From contig JAIFAC010000134.1 of NCBI GenBank assembly GCA_026545765.1, forward strand, positions 1 through 64,000: a stretch of DNA of 64,000 bases. The letters are read 5' to 3'. The notes below the pieces were generated by a model. That model was not told where the DNA came from and did not search any database. It saw nothing but the letters and a program-made list of their open reading frames with translations. Of the stretch, positions 1 to 12,796 are shown in pieces. Origin of the DNA: Plantago major. Lineage: Eukaryota > Streptophyta > Magnoliopsida > Lamiales > Plantaginaceae. The stretch's first letter is position 1. The number at the start of each line of letters is the position of its first letter. Made by a program: the position numbers and the translations under genes.

Positions 1-274
1 AATTAATTGATTCCTAATATTAACTAAATTATTTATAATGTTTGTTTTATGATGGAAGGAGGCATCTTTATAATATTTATTAATGTATACATCCACTTTG
101 GCTTTTCATATTCTTCAATGTATTGAACTTTAATTTATTTGTTTGATATGACTTATTGTTCGATATACCGATGCTTGTATTATTTTTTGATAATTGTGGT
201 TTTGAAATGGTGCCTTTAGTTGTTACGGTGCTTGTTTTTTCTTTCTTCTTGTTTGTTGATGGTGTTTTATCTTT

Positions 275-885
275 ATTTAATTATATTAAGTCAATCACTT
301 TCGCTCATTATTATAATTAATCCTCATCTCCTCCATTGACCAAACTTACAACCACCATTAGTTGAATTCCACTACCACCTCGTACACCAAATCCGGCCAC
401 CAACTCCGACACCACCGGATCCGACGCCCACTATTAGAATTCAGAGGTCACCATAATTTGAAGAGTATTTAAGAGCTTAGATGATGCATCATTGTCATTG
501 TCGGTCTTAAATAAGTAGACATGGTCGGACACTGTAAAAAATCATATTTGTGAAGAAATTCAAGAAGCAACGCGCAACAATGTTACAATTATAATATACC
601 ATTTAGTGACAATCTCAAGTAAACACAACGCAACAACATTTTAAACCAATGTTGTTGCATCAGTTTGAGACACTAAATAACAAATACAACTACTTTCGCA
701 GCAACACATATGTCTTAAATAATTACATGAACCAAAGTAAAATGTCTTTTTCCAATTTTAATTATTGGGTCTTTTCATTAACGGGAAAAAACTTGATGTG
801 AAATATTTATTTAAATTTTGAGTAGAAGTCTTTTATCTATAAATGATCAACATAACAAATTGAACACTAAAGAAGATATCTTGAA
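275..885. repeat. Dispersed repeat, copy A
   Basis: This stretch matches 27218-28016 in the same orientation over most of its length. Both copies share a start around TTAATTATATTAA, the block CTCATCTCCTCCATTGAC, the block GCTTAGATGATGCATCATTG, a middle part rich in GCAACAACATT words, and an end around ACATAACAAATTGAACAC. Indels and substitutions make them clearly diverged. I see no long reading frame. It is probably the outer, non-coding part of a DNA transposon (perhaps a MULE), but no terminal inverted repeat could be fixed. Confidence 0.65.
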
Positions 886-1293
886 AGTTCTTTCTTTTGT
901 ATGTTCCAGATATTTCTTGTATGCTTCCATTGTCGTATATTCTACTATCCTACAACAGATCAGTTAACATACATCCATTCAACAGATTCATTTATAATCG
1001 TTAGATTATTTGTAGAAATACTATTTTAACTTATACTTAATCATGGTCGTTCATCACAGTTGTATATTTTACAATGGCAATTTTTGTAAATCTAACAATA
1101 CAAACGGGATTGTAATGTCCACTACATAAATTTTATACAAAATCTTATAAAAGTCCTTGTCCATTTGGAGAGTCCAAAAAGTCCATCAAGTTTCACATAA
1201 AATTGCCTAGGTTGGTTGCATGCCCTTTTTGTTTCGCAGATCGGGGTTATAACCTATTTGGGCGGATTTCTTTAGTTCTGGATCTCGGATAGG

Positions 1294-1300
1294 TATAAAA
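1294..1300 (+). promoter_or_regulatory. TATA box of a possible gene start
   Basis: TATAAAA lies 127 bases before the first ATG of the possible exon at 1427. Between them is a pyrimidine-rich, A-rich stretch without ATG, as in plant 5' untranslated leaders. Supported only by spacing and composition. Confidence 0.4.
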
Positions 1301-1426
1301 TCAATTGTACCTTTTCTCCATCATTTTCCTTTTTCCTAAAACACCAACCACCAATTGAAATCTCTGAAGAAAAAAATTCCTTTCCGCTTCAAATTATCTT
1401 TCCGAATTTTCATCGCTTACTGGATA

Positions 1427-1580
1427 ATGGAGTCCGATCGCAAAGAGCGCTTTCAGAAAGGAAAGGATCGTGACAATCTCATGAAGAATCGATGCCTGAT
1501 ATCCGCCAATTTTGGAGATTAAGCCCAGATCGGAAAAGTTCGCATCAAATTTCGTAATCTCACCGAAGTTCTACTCAAAG
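1427..1580 (+). pseudogene. Possible first coding exon, unknown product, broken
   Basis: An ATG follows a leader-like region with a TATA box. The frame runs 31 codons to a TAA at 1520-1522. If that stop is ignored, the same frame stays open to a strong splice donor at 1580/1581 (CTCAAAG then GTAAGC). The product begins MESDRKERFQKGKDRDNL, is basic and matches no family I recognise. No convincing second exon follows, because the downstream 1.7 kb is repeat. It could be the start of a dead gene, part of a transposon, or a real exon with a sequence error at the stop. Confidence 0.3.
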
Positions 1581-1920
1581 GTAAGCATTATTCGCTCAAT
1601 TTATTACCGACGCCATTTCTCTCTAGTCTCAAATAATTTCTCCTTTATTGCTCTAAAATACACGAATCTTTGAGTGTATGTACTGAGTTTGTTAATACGA
1701 CCAGATCGTTGATGGAATTCAATTACTGATTGATGTAGAGAGTGAAAATGACCAATTGAAAGTGAGAGAGAAGATTCCGGTGAGTAGAAGATGGATGAGT
1801 GCAGTAGTTGCAGTACTAGTTGAACTGGTGGCTCCTTCTCCGATCTCACCAAGCGCCACTGTGATTGCAGCCCGCCAGCGTGGCGATCTAGGTTCGTATT
1901 GTTACACACTTTACTAATCA

Positions 1921-2290
1921 ATTGAAGTACTTTTGTAAATGATATGTATTGAATTGTTGAAAGAGTCATTGATTTCTGATTTAGGAGTTCTGATTTAGTA
2001 TAGTACCGATAGAAACATGATTTTGATGATTGATGAGTGCTAGTAATGAATGAAATATAGATTAGATTGTGTGGAGCAAATAGCAGATTGAACGATCCAT
2101 GTTGATAGGTGTGTTTCTGTATAGGCTGGTTATGTGATCAAAATTGGTGAGTGAATTGAATACTTTTGTTATGCTATGTATTAAATTGTTGAAAGGGCTG
2201 TCGATTTCTGATCTAGGAGTTGCTTTAGTATAGTACTGATGATAGAAACATGATTTTGATGATTGATGAGTGCTAGTAATGAAGATTATG
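1921..2290. repeat. Tandem duplication, two copies about 235 bp apart
   Basis: The segment at about 1921-2050 is repeated at about 2156-2290. Shared words include TTAGTATAGTAC, GAAACATGATTTTGATGATT and GATGAGTGCTAGTAATGAA. The copies differ by several substitutions and small indels. No coding content is visible. Confidence 0.75.
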
Positions 2291-2339
2291 TGGAGCTGCA
2301 TCTTACACTTACAGATAGACTTACGAATATCATCGTTGT

Positions 2340-3240
2340 TTGTATAAATGGTCTATGTTTTAGTAGAAATTGTCTATGTTGTTCGTTGTTGCTGGTTTAG
2401 TTTTTTTGTTGTGCAGTTGTCTAGGTTTTAGTATGTATTGTCTAGTTTTTAACATGTAACATCTACTTTTTATGATTTTTAGATTTGCTATGTGGTTGTG
2501 TACATTGTATATGTTGTTGGTGGGGATCTGTTGTTTGTTTGAATTTTCTGAATGTTTTGTGTGAAATTGTCTAGTTTTTATTGTCTACTTTTTAATGTTT
2601 TACATCTTTATGTGTGAAATTGTCTAGTTTTTAACATATATTGTCTAGTTTTATGTAAATACCTTATGTTTTAGCTTTTAACACATATGGTCTAGTTTTT
2701 AACAATATTTGTTTAGTTTTTCATATTATATCTTTCACAGCAGCTATGCTGAATCGCTCTAGTTTTTAGTATGTATTGTCTAGTTTTTATGTAAGTTGAA
2801 AAGTTAGAAGCAAAAGAAAGTTTGATGAAAACTTCTCAAGGATCTAAGAGACCGTCAATGATGATTTTGAAGAGGGTATGATTCGATGATTTGAAGAAGA
2901 ATGCTCAAGAAACTAAAGCAATCAAGAAAATTAATGTCTAGTTTTTACAACATATTGTCTAGTTTTGTAATCAATTGTCTAGTTTTGTAAATGAATTGTC
3001 TAGTTTATTACTTGTCCGTAAATTTACTCACCAGAATATAATTGTTTATATTGTCTAGTTTTTACATTATATTGTTTAGTTTATGAAAGGAATTCTCTAG
3101 TTTTTATATGATATTAAATTTACATTATATTGTCTAGTTTTTACTTTACCCGTTTTTAATGAATCCGGGTCAAAAGATCCGCGAAAAACCATCAGAAGCC
3201 AAGTCGAGAAAAAATGTATAATTGTCTAATTTAACGGTTG
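2340..3240 (+). repeat. Degenerate minisatellite of TTGTCTAGTTTTTA
   Basis: The word TGTCTAGTTTTTA or a close variant (TGTCTAGTTTTAT, TGTTTAGTTTATG, TCTCTAGTTTTTAT) appears roughly twenty times over 900 bases, all in the same direction and separated by AT-rich spacers of 10-60 bases. About 140 bases in the middle (2800-2940) lack it and are purine-rich. The layout resembles 24534-25310, although the words differ. Confidence 0.8.
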
Positions 3241-4534
3241 AAGGGGACTTTCACGACTCTCCTATATATAGGGGTCTCTCGCAAAACGGACTATAACTTT
3301 TATATTAATATTATTTATACATAAAATACCAAAATTAACTGACAAATTAATATCCATTACTCCATCGTTCTTCTTCAATAAAAATTATATTTTCAAACCC
3401 TAATTCTTGAAGGGCTGCCATTGTTAATCCTCGAAAATTACTTTGCCAGCAGCTTGTTCTTCTTCACGATAGTTGGGGATTCCTTTTTCTTTCATTCGAA
3501 GATACTTCCTTGACTTTTTCTAAGCTTATATCAGATCAAGAAATTATGTAAGTCTAACTCTCTACCATAATCGTATTGTGCTCTTGGAGTAGATGTTGAA
3601 CGGAAGCATAATCGATGCATGATTAAATCTCTTCTCGACTAGCTTGGGGAATAATACGGAATTAAACCAATGATTGAATCAAATTGGGACATAGATTAAC
3701 AAATTAGGGTTCTTATAAATGAATTGGGGAAGAATTTAATTTAGTTGGCTAGAAATAAACGTGATTTTAGTTTGTATTATAATGGAAGATGAATAAAATA
3801 CTCAAAATTTAAATTCATTTTAACTTTTCATGTTGAATTTATAATATATTATAACATTTATAATTTTGTTTGTATAGTTATATTTATAAAATTAACATTG
3901 TAAAATTTACAAGTCCAATGAACGATTAGGATTGATTATGTTAAATAATATTCAGATAAACGATCTAACGATCAGAATTGAATACAATCGAGATAGCTGT
4001 TAAACCGCATAAACGTTTCACCTGTGTTACTCCATTGTTTATCTCACAAATAGAGTAGATAGCCCAAATGGTGCTTCTGGCAAGCCTCGAGTAGGATAGT
4101 AGTGTTGTTGCTTTAAGTTGTTTTTAACCAAAAAAAAAACATTTTAACTCACTATTTTCGTTCAAAAGGAGTAGCACTAGTTTTCACCCAACTTGAGCAA
4201 AGTTCGACGCAAATAAATTCCCAGAAACATTCACAAATACCCACTTCCGCAATCAGTATTGAGTTGGACAACATAATAAATGGAAATGAGGAAAGAGAAA
4301 GACACATTAAGGAACAAAGATACTGTTATGCGCATCAAGGCACACGATTGTATCGAAGTTAGACACCAAGTCACTGATACTTACAAAACCATTCTACATC
4401 CATGCTAACAAAAAGTCTAAGATCTTCATTCGAACAGCAATATGCTTACCTGATTCTTTTCCAGAATCTATGTAGTCTTTGCACATAATACAAACAATAC
4501 AGATGCATGTGCAAATTAGAGTTTCACCAGTAAC
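3241..4534. other. Non-coding, includes the 3' flank of the UBR7 gene
   Basis: No supported gene. The part just above 3400 looks like a leader (AAACCCTAATTC, pyrimidine-rich) but no open frame follows it. The part up to 4534 lies beyond the stop codon of the minus-strand UBR7 gene and should contain its 3' untranslated region; a polyadenylation site could not be fixed. Confidence 0.5.
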
Positions 4535-7500
4535 CTAAGGCATACGCTTCCTTTTCTTGTTAAGATTTTCAAAAACTTGTTGGATATCAGCAGGTGTGAT
4601 GGCCTTTGAGGGATCAGAGGAGTCCTGTTGAAGCAGATATCAGGATTAAATTCATGGCAGGAAGTAACATTTTTGTACTTCTTGCACTTGAGTGTAAATT
4701 CATGGCAGGAAGTAATTTTTTTGTACTTCTGGCATGAAGTTCAAGATTGTTGAAGATTCTTTCAAATTGATCTTGCCATGCAGAGCACAACAATACTTGG
4801 TCCGGGTCTAAAATGTAATAAAAAGAAAGGCATTTGCCTCTTATATCAAAGTTTAGGTATGCATGCATATGTAAAAGTGGCAATGGCAAGGAGAGTGGAT
4901 ATACCAGGAAGGCAGAAAATTCCTTCTTCATGTCAGCTATTCCACTAAGTAACTCAATCTTCTCAACATGACCAAGATTATTCAGAAAGTCCTGTTCAAC
5001 GCCTCTTGTTTCTGCATATTCTCATTCCGCTCAATTTTGCCTTGCTCATACTCAGCAATTGTATCCTCTTTGTCAAGGCACCGATTCCTTTTGACCATAA
5101 AAGTCCTAATAATTTTGCACCTGCAGAGGACATCTCCAGTTCTTGGAAAGAAACATAGGATTGCTATTTTCTAAAGTTGGTTGATTTCTAATCAGGTCAA
5201 TTCCAAGCGCACACACTGAACTCTCTGTACTAGCATCTATAGGCATCTTGTCTTCTATAGCAGACACTTTCACAGAGGTGGAAAGGGAACAATTGCCAGT
5301 CTCAATCTTCTTCAGTGCTATTCCAGCAGGAGATTGTTCCACAACTGCCTTATCCTCAATGGGATTTGGATCAACAACTTCAATACACTTTGAGTAAACT
5401 GTCTGCATCAGCATCTTTGGGATTATCATTCTCGATCTTCTCGGATGATGCAACAGATTCTTTCACAACTGCCTTATCCTCAGCATGATTTGATACCAAA
5501 ATGGTTTGAGCATAGTGAGTCAAGAATGAACATTCCACTGCACACCCCTGGCAAATAAAATCCTCATACAGAGGTTCACCTTCTTCATCTCTCGACCTGT
5601 ACCAGAAAGTTAATTAGAGCATAAGACACAGCTATGTCATGCACATTGTGGTTTGAAAGAAAAGCACACGAATTTGGCAAGAAATTCAACAAGCACAGCT
5701 GAAGACAAGAAATCTCATTATGATGGATAAGTTCAGGAAAATTAATGTGGAATGAATTGCACCTACTTAAAATAATGTCACTTCTAATTAAGGCAGGTTG
5801 TCAAGAAATAGAGAACACAAACGAACCTCATCCGAAGACTGAAGACCAATATGCTCCTCATGAAACCAGTCCTCACAGATGCAGCATTGAATCATCTCCA
5901 CTTGATCTTCAGCATCGGGATCAGGGTAAGGAAGATCACATGTGCAGTAAGTACCTTTGAAGTTATGATTATATGCATTCTCTGAATTCTCTACATCTTT
6001 GTTTGCTAAAAGCTTGCAGTAGAACTCCCCAAACTTTGAATTACCACAGTCACACCTGAAGTTTCTTTTGGTCCATAGTTCCACCATCTTGAAAATGCCA
6101 AACAATAACAATCGTCAGCCAACATGCTTAAAGCATATAAACTTTTTTCTAAACACGATAGATTTAAACTTTTTTCTGAACAACAATTAATAAGCAAGCA
6201 AAGCATTTAAATCTGGGACGGGAATCAGCAAACACAGAGAAAATCAAAACAAAAGGAGAGCAGACTTTATCTTGAAATCTTACCAACCCTTATCCACCCT
6301 ACCAAATTAACAATAAACTTAAGTGACACGGCCATTCTACAGGTTCAAGCCAAACATGAGAAAAACAATTGCACATGGTCATTAGTAGGTTTGTTTTGGC
6401 CAAATCACATGTGGGATGTTCTTCAGTTACATATAACAAAGTTTAGTGAAAAATAGGGTTGGCTAATTTTGGTGGAAAGAGGGGATATGATTCTGATGAA
6501 CATTCCAAAACAGTGAAGTTGATAGAACGATGCACTTGCAGGGTATGAGCGGAACAAATTCTATCAGTATAGGATGTCAATGGTATACCACAATAATGTT
6601 TCTTTTAAAGGAAGATCGCTTATATTGGTTAACTTCTTAGAATTGAGAAATGAATGTTATTAGTAAATCATCAGAAAAATTATAAAAAGCAAGAATCAAA
6701 AGATTACCATAGGAGACAGGACAATGTGCTATTTAACCAAATTCACTAGATGACATTTATTAGCATGCCAACCATCATCAGCCAAATTAAACAAAAAGGG
6801 TATGTAAGAGACGAAGTTTATTACTCCATGGTGAAATACCATGACGTGCAGTAACCACCAACACAACTAAATTCAGTACAACGTGGATGTATTGTCCATT
6901 CATTTGGAGAAAAAGTAGTGCCACGAGATTATGCACATAAACTAAATTCAGTACAACATGGATGCATTGTCCATTCTTTTGGACAAAAGTAGCACCACCA
7001 GATTATGCACAAGTGACATCAGAATACTTGGTTCTATGTAGAAGACCCACAAATATGAACATGGTTATGCTAGGGTATTTTATTTGTGTTGACAGTTGAC
7101 ACCAACTTAGATGAATGCTGTGGCTTGAAGGTACTACACCCAGACAGTTTCCACAGAATCTTTAGGTAACTATCCTGAATTCCTGATACCCAAGAACATA
7201 GCTATATCCATCAGACATAACATCATATCCAAAATTCATAATGGGGCCAAAAGTTTAGAGAATAATGCAGAAGAGCAATCAGTCAAAGACTAATAGGCTC
7301 AACCAGCACAAAATAAAGCCAGTAATCTGTCAGTTCTGAAAACAATATTCCCAAAGAAACTTCTCATCGTTCATAATATTGAATGGCTAACAGAAACTAT
7401 GCACTAAATTAAAATCAACTAAAAAATAAAAGAAATACTAAGTATATAATGTTCCTGTATTTCATTTATATAACCCTATGATAACAAGGACTCACTAGCC

Positions 7501-9561
7501 CAAAGAAAATCAAGGGCAAGCTGATCCTGGTATACCTCATGACCATCATGGCAAGATAAGCAACAGGCTGTGCAAACTCCAGCATTCCCCTCAGGTGAGC
7601 ATGTCAAACATGAGAAAACTGCTTGTCTCTTCATATAACCTTTGGCATATGTGCATTCCTTGCCTTCATCACCTCCCAGGACCAAATCAGCTTCCTATAT
7701 AATAAAGTTAAGAAAATGGAGGCCAAGTTAGAACAATTTAAAATCCATCACAAACAGAGCTCAGAGAAGTATAGGGACCAACAAGTATTCCTTATCATAC
7801 AGAGCATATATTACTACAAAATATTAATCCACCAATCTAACCTACCAATTATTGGCCATCGCTGACAAAATGACTTTAACATCATCTAAAAGGCATTGAA
7901 GTTTTAAGCATTTAGAACATAGCCAGTCCGCCTAAACTAAAAAACCACAGTGAGTGATTACAGACGGTGGCCAACTTGCTGAATTTAACACGTAGTTCAT
8001 AACATTCCACTATAAGATGGTCATAATTTAAGTAAAAAAACCTTGTATATTGCAAGCCAACCCACGGGATTTTTTTTCCTTGTTTAACTGATGCAATTAA
8101 TCCATACATGTTGAACAAATTAAATTCAGCAAATCAAAGTTTAGGTTTATGAGCATTTCTAATCCAGCTTATCCCTCACCCAGAGCGCTATGATACAAAT
8201 CATCTCTTTTATTATCTAAACTTCTATACTATGAACATTGAATCTATGCAAATGTGTGTAAGATGTTCATTTCCTCTCGGTAGATATCCAATTCATATTC
8301 GCCACTTTGACTGTCTTCACATATTCAGATGAGGATTTCAGTAGAAAATAATAAGTAACCATGATTATGTATCGATTTTGCCTGTGCAGCGATAATAACG
8401 TGAAGTCACACTCTAGCTATTGTTAAAAAGACAGTGACAAAAGGAATTATAAATATTATGATTGACTTGTGTTCTTTAAAAGAGAGATGCACAAGATTCC
8501 AAAGTTCACACAACTTAGTGAAAAATTCAGGTGGAGTGACTGATAAAAACTCATAATAGCCATCGATTTGATAATGTTGTTTTTTGTCATATTTCTTTTC
8601 AAATTATACAATATCATTTAGAAAATCTTCAGAATAACCAATATTACAAGAGCATATATCAGGTCATTATTGATCAAAAAACATGTGACCAATTGGAAAA
8701 TACTTAGAATAGACCCGGTCTACATAACCATTCACTTTCTAGAATGATGCCATTTTGGTAAGTTTCCTTAGCATAGCATATGAATGCAAATAATAGCCAG
8801 AAAGTGTACATTTGGTTTGTCAACCTACCTAAGTATTATACTGGCAAATCAGTATAGAACTTTCAGTCAGTTACAATGTAACTAACAATAAATTTACAGT
8901 AATCATGAAAGATAAAGATAATGCTTATCACTGCCACCCATATCCACCAAACTCATGAACATTGAACATAGAAACACTTGTTATAAACTATGGAAATACT
9001 GGATGGAAACTAGTATGCACGATAAGTAAAAAAATCAATAGTAGTAAAACTAAACGTCCAATCCCATCCCATTTAGGTGAATTCTCTTCTTTAAATGAAT
9101 TATCTCACGGAAATAAATATCAAAGGTAATAACTTGGGCCATCATCCCTTAAAAGGAATTATTAACGGGAGAACATTATCCAAGTTGTTTGCATGATCTT
9201 CTCACAGGATATTCTAACACGCCCTAGGTCATGTTAATAATAAGTTGGGACATCACATCATTAAGGGCCTTATTACCTTAAGGGGAGAAGTTATCCAAGT
9301 TATATGTTGTTTGGTGATGTGGGATATTCTAAAAAAGGTTTAAAACTTAATGAGCAAACTGAAAGCTAGAATAGTCCTTTGTTAAACTGAAGGTAAGTAA
9401 GAATGACGCTTCATCCCTATAAACGGAACGGCAGCAAGAAATTTGGAAGAAATAAAGGGGTTGATATACCATACCAGCTCTTCTTCTTCAACGGCCTTTA
9501 GGTAGTCTTTGATGGTAATAGTGGGCTCAGCTTCCGCTTCATTTTCGAAGGAATCAGCCAT
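4535..9561 (-). CDS. UBR7: UBR7-type E3 ubiquitin ligase (UBR box, PHD finger), with frameshifts
   Basis: Putative E3 ubiquitin-protein ligase. Family members have a zinc-binding UBR box followed by a PHD finger; human UBR7 ubiquitinates histone H2B. Exons read on the minus strand: 9475-9561 (29 codons, starts MADSFENEAEAEP), 7536-7694 (53 codons, GKECTYAKGYMKRQAVFSC), 5827-6087 (87 codons, TKRNFRCDCGN, then the PHD part CCICEDWFHEEHIG), 4905-5596, and 4535-4624 (ends KKRKRMP, stop). The first three exons join in phase 0 with GT donors and AG acceptors. The fourth keeps family-like sequence in more than one frame: a PHD-end frame (EPLYEDFICQGCA), a second frame from about 5390 (KCIEVVDPNPIEDKAVVEQ), then FLSKNWR, then LDKEDTIAEYEQ, then NNLGHVEKIELLSGIADMKK. 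Single bases therefore seem missing near 5395 and 5133 and elsewhere. Sequencing error seems likelier than a pseudogene, because the residues are well kept. Confidence 0.88.
6865..7010. repeat. Tandem duplication inside a UBR7 intron
   Basis: Two adjacent copies of about 70-76 bases (6865-6940 and 6941-7010) start ACTAAATTCAGTACAAC and end GATTATGCACA. They differ at a few positions and by small indels. They lie between the second and third exons of the UBR7 gene, so they should be spliced out. Confidence 0.8.
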
Positions 9562-10432
9562 TTCTCTGCAAACAAAAGGTTAGAAAGGATAAACCCTGCA
9601 AACCAAAAAACAGATGAACCTGTAACGTTAGGGAAAACAACGAAAACCAAGACTCCTTAACGGAGAAGAAACCCTAGATCCGCTTGTTTGATGAAATTTT
9701 AGGCACTAAAAATTGAGATTGACATGGAAGTTGAGGAAGTGATTTACTCGGGAAAAGGAGGAGGGCTAACTATTTACTAGTACTAATATTTATAGTCTTC
9801 AATTAATAAAATAAAATAAATTTGAATAAAATTAGGCTGATTGGTAGGAATTTCCCGCCATGGATATTCTTTTATTTCCTATTTTTAATTCAATTGGTCA
9901 ACTCAATGATTTCGAAAGAACTTTCATGGCATCGACGTAGTATTCAAATTAAACATCATGATTTTCACAAACAACACACGCTTAACTACAAACATCATAC
10001 GTTAAGAAACGCATGTAATACAAGATAACGAAGGTTTTCTACACGCATCGCGTTTAAAGTTAAAAATATGATGCTCAGACATAAATATAATGTCAATTGG
10101 TCTCCAAACATCATATGTCTTGATAGACCGTATAGCTTGAGATTAAGAGAAGCGAAAACTTTGTTCATAGTGTCGTCGAGTGTAAGTGAATGTTCTAAGC
10201 AAGCAAAACAACTTAAACAGATAATATGCTAAAAGTAAATTGCATAAAGATAAATGTACTCATAGTTTATGGTATATGAAGCGCCATGAAATCCTTCAAC
10301 TAATCCACGTCACCGCCTCGTGACTTGAATTTACTAAGACATCCGTTATAAGACTATTCTTAGCTAAATTTCCTTAACCAAAATTTCCAACTTTGTACTT
10401 GAAATTCCTCGCTTCACAAGCTAAGTACTTCG

Positions 10433-10575
10433 ACTTACAAGGGGTATTCCACAATCTCCTAGATTGTGTAGTTCCTCCCTCACTTCAAGGGGTTCTACTC
10501 AATCTCCCAGATTGAGTAGTTCATCCCTCACTCCAAGGGTTATCCATAATCTCCCATATTAAGTAGTTCCTTCCT
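10433..10575. repeat. Three tandem units of about 48 bp, each with an inner palindrome
   Basis: Units start at 10433, 10482 and 10530. Each has the form ACTyCAAGGGG, then a palindromic core, then TAGTTCnTCCCTC. The cores are ACAATCTCCTAGATTGT, CTCAATCTCCCAGATTGAG and a decayed third (ATAATCTCCCATATTAAG). The stems differ between units while the first two stay self-complementary. Confidence 0.75.
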
Positions 10576-11177
10576 TCTTCATTTTCTTCACACCTTTTTT
10601 GTTGGTTGGTTACTAAAGGTGTTGTTTGGTCAAAATGAAGGCGCTTATTAACTTATTCCAGTTACTAAGGCTTTTACTGAAACTAAATACTTGGTTCTTT
10701 TATCTTTCAAAGTTCCAAAGGTTTGTTCTAGAGAACAAGACTTTCTCCATTGAACGAGAACTAATGAAGTCGCAACAGTTCAAGTTCTTTCTTCACTGGT
10801 AGCTTCTCGAAGCTTTAATTCTTGTATGGTAGAGTGTTGGGACCTCTGGTGAACTTGAGTATTTAGATCACATTCTTAAGCTCAGAGTAAAAATTTATTC
10901 TTAAGCGTATTAAAGCTATGTGCATGTTTTTCTCTAGTTCAAGTTGTCACGCTTTCAAGTTATTTTCTCAAGTCCTTAGTCCACCCTAGTTTTATTTTGT
11001 TGAAGTATACGTTAGACAATATCTCATTGTTGGAGCGTATGTTTTACACTCTCAAAGATAGTACACTGTCCTCCGTTTGTCTTATTCCGCCATCTTAGCT
11101 GGAATGCTTTTCGGCAGATGTACCTTTGTATGATTATGTAAGTATTTGTCTCCTTATTCTAATGGATAGTTCAGTTA

Positions 11178-11313
11178 GGCTATGTTCTCTTCATCTAAAA
11201 ATTCATCAATTTCAGTTTAGTTCAGATTTGCTTAGTTGTTTTTTTTATACTACAAATAAGTTCAGTTCAGAGCAGTTCAGTTCAGACGGAGAGAATAGAG
11301 CGAGAACATAGCC
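11178..11313. mobile_element. Tourist-like MITE (PIF/Harbinger type), 136 bp
   Basis: It has perfect 12-base terminal inverted repeats, GGCTATGTTCTC at the left and GAGAACATAGCC at the right. The 3-base direct repeat TTA flanks it at 11175-11177 and 11314-11316, which fits the TWA target of PIF/Harbinger elements. The inside is AT-rich with TTCAGTTCAG words and codes for nothing. Confidence 0.85.
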
Positions 11314-12039
11314 TTACTGATTTTGAAGCGAAGTGAGTTACCATTTCCAGCGGTGTGTTATTTAGCGTGATGTATAAGTCAACCTACTATGTCTCTCATA
11401 TGTTCACTTAACTTATTTATTATGTTGAAAGTCATCGTTTTGTTTGGAGACTTTCACATTTGTTCAACAAACTTGTGCAGTTTGACTATCGTTCTTCTTT
11501 GTAGTCATCCTACTGGTATGGTCGCAACGTCTAGGTCTTCTTCAACTTGGTAAACGGAAATTACATCTTTGCAAACTTAACACCTATACGAGTTTTACTA
11601 AACTAATCATCTAATAAGGTTCTTCTTTTCCATGTTTCTTGAAAAAACCATGAGGACTAAGAACTACAAGTCTTCTGATACTCTATAGACATGTGAATTG
11701 CTCATCAAAATCTAAACAATTGATCTAACAAATTTCCCCATTCTTGATAGAGCAACACATGGCTATCCTAATCTACCTATCGTGCTGGAATGTGCAACTT
11801 TCCACATCAATTAATTTTTCAACAATTATTCAATCATAACATTAAAGTGTAGAATTTTAAAGCATCAACCAAATCACAACAGGTGATCTCTATTGACAAG
11901 TTCATTTTTCACTCATTCAGTAGGGTCACAACATTACAACATAGAATTAAAATAAAACATAAGAACTTGTTCAGCTCTTTCTGATCAATTCAAAGATAAA
12001 CTTTGTCAGTAGTGGCTTTAACAAATTCGATCAACATCG

Positions 12040-12340
12040 GCCTTATCTTCAGCTTGCATGCTCTTGACATTTATATCGTCTTTCGATAGTTCTTTTCTCT
12101 AGTTCGGAGAGCTAGATGTCCGATCCACAAATATCTTCCCCATTTCCAGATGTATTTTAGCTGTAAATCAGAGAAGCGTTCATTTTCATGAATCAGCTTG
12201 AGGTAGGAGATGTCTTTTGTGAATTGATTTTGAGATTCCTAGAGCACGACTGCTTTCTCCTTTGCTTTTTTCCTTTCCATAAGTTCTTTGTCCACATCTG
12301 ACACCCCATGGTATTTCAAGATGACATTCTCCATTCATCA
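12040..12340 (-). pseudogene. Possible degraded copia gag fragment
   Basis: On the minus strand a broken frame gives charged, coiled-coil-like sequence: VDKELMERKKAKEKAVVL, then a stop, then YLKLIHENERFSDLQLKY. This resembles the charged linker after the zinc knuckle in copia gag-pol proteins, but no knuckle or enzyme motif is present. It could equally be unrelated coiled-coil sequence. Confidence 0.25.
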
Positions 12341-12796
12341 TTTGTTCTTTGCAATAGACATTGATGTGTCAAATCGAGATTTAATTTCTTTTATAGCCAA
12401 GAGTTAAATTCTCATCACTATGAAAACCTCATCCCTACGAAAACATGTAGTGAAGTGAAAGTTAAAATTATAATTTTATACAAAAAAATAAATTTTCACA
12501 ACTCAATTAAAATTTATTGTCTTATACCACAATTAAAGTTCCTTGCCAAACAACCCGAAAATCTAGGTCTTGTGCTTGCTGGTGGCTCCTTTCTATATTA
12601 TCGGATTATGGTACAAAGTAGTAGTTTCAAATTTTAGTCCACTTCAGACGAAGAATAACTTGATCATATTCTTATGATCGTTGCCATGAACAAATATCAA
12701 AGATCAATATGCCCGCAAAGAATGTACTGCAAATTTGGTATTGACAAACAGCTACAAAACTCCATTTTAGTACACAAATATATAGCTCAAGTGTAG

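Larger units (their letters stand above)
9562..12039. other. Intergenic: UBR7 upstream region, then degraded repeat DNA
   Basis: The first 200-250 bases above the UBR7 start codon should hold its promoter and leader, but no clear TATA box is visible. The rest contains a tandem repeat (10433-10575), a MITE (11178-11313) and otherwise no open frame of interest. The composition looks like old transposon sequence. Confidence 0.45.
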
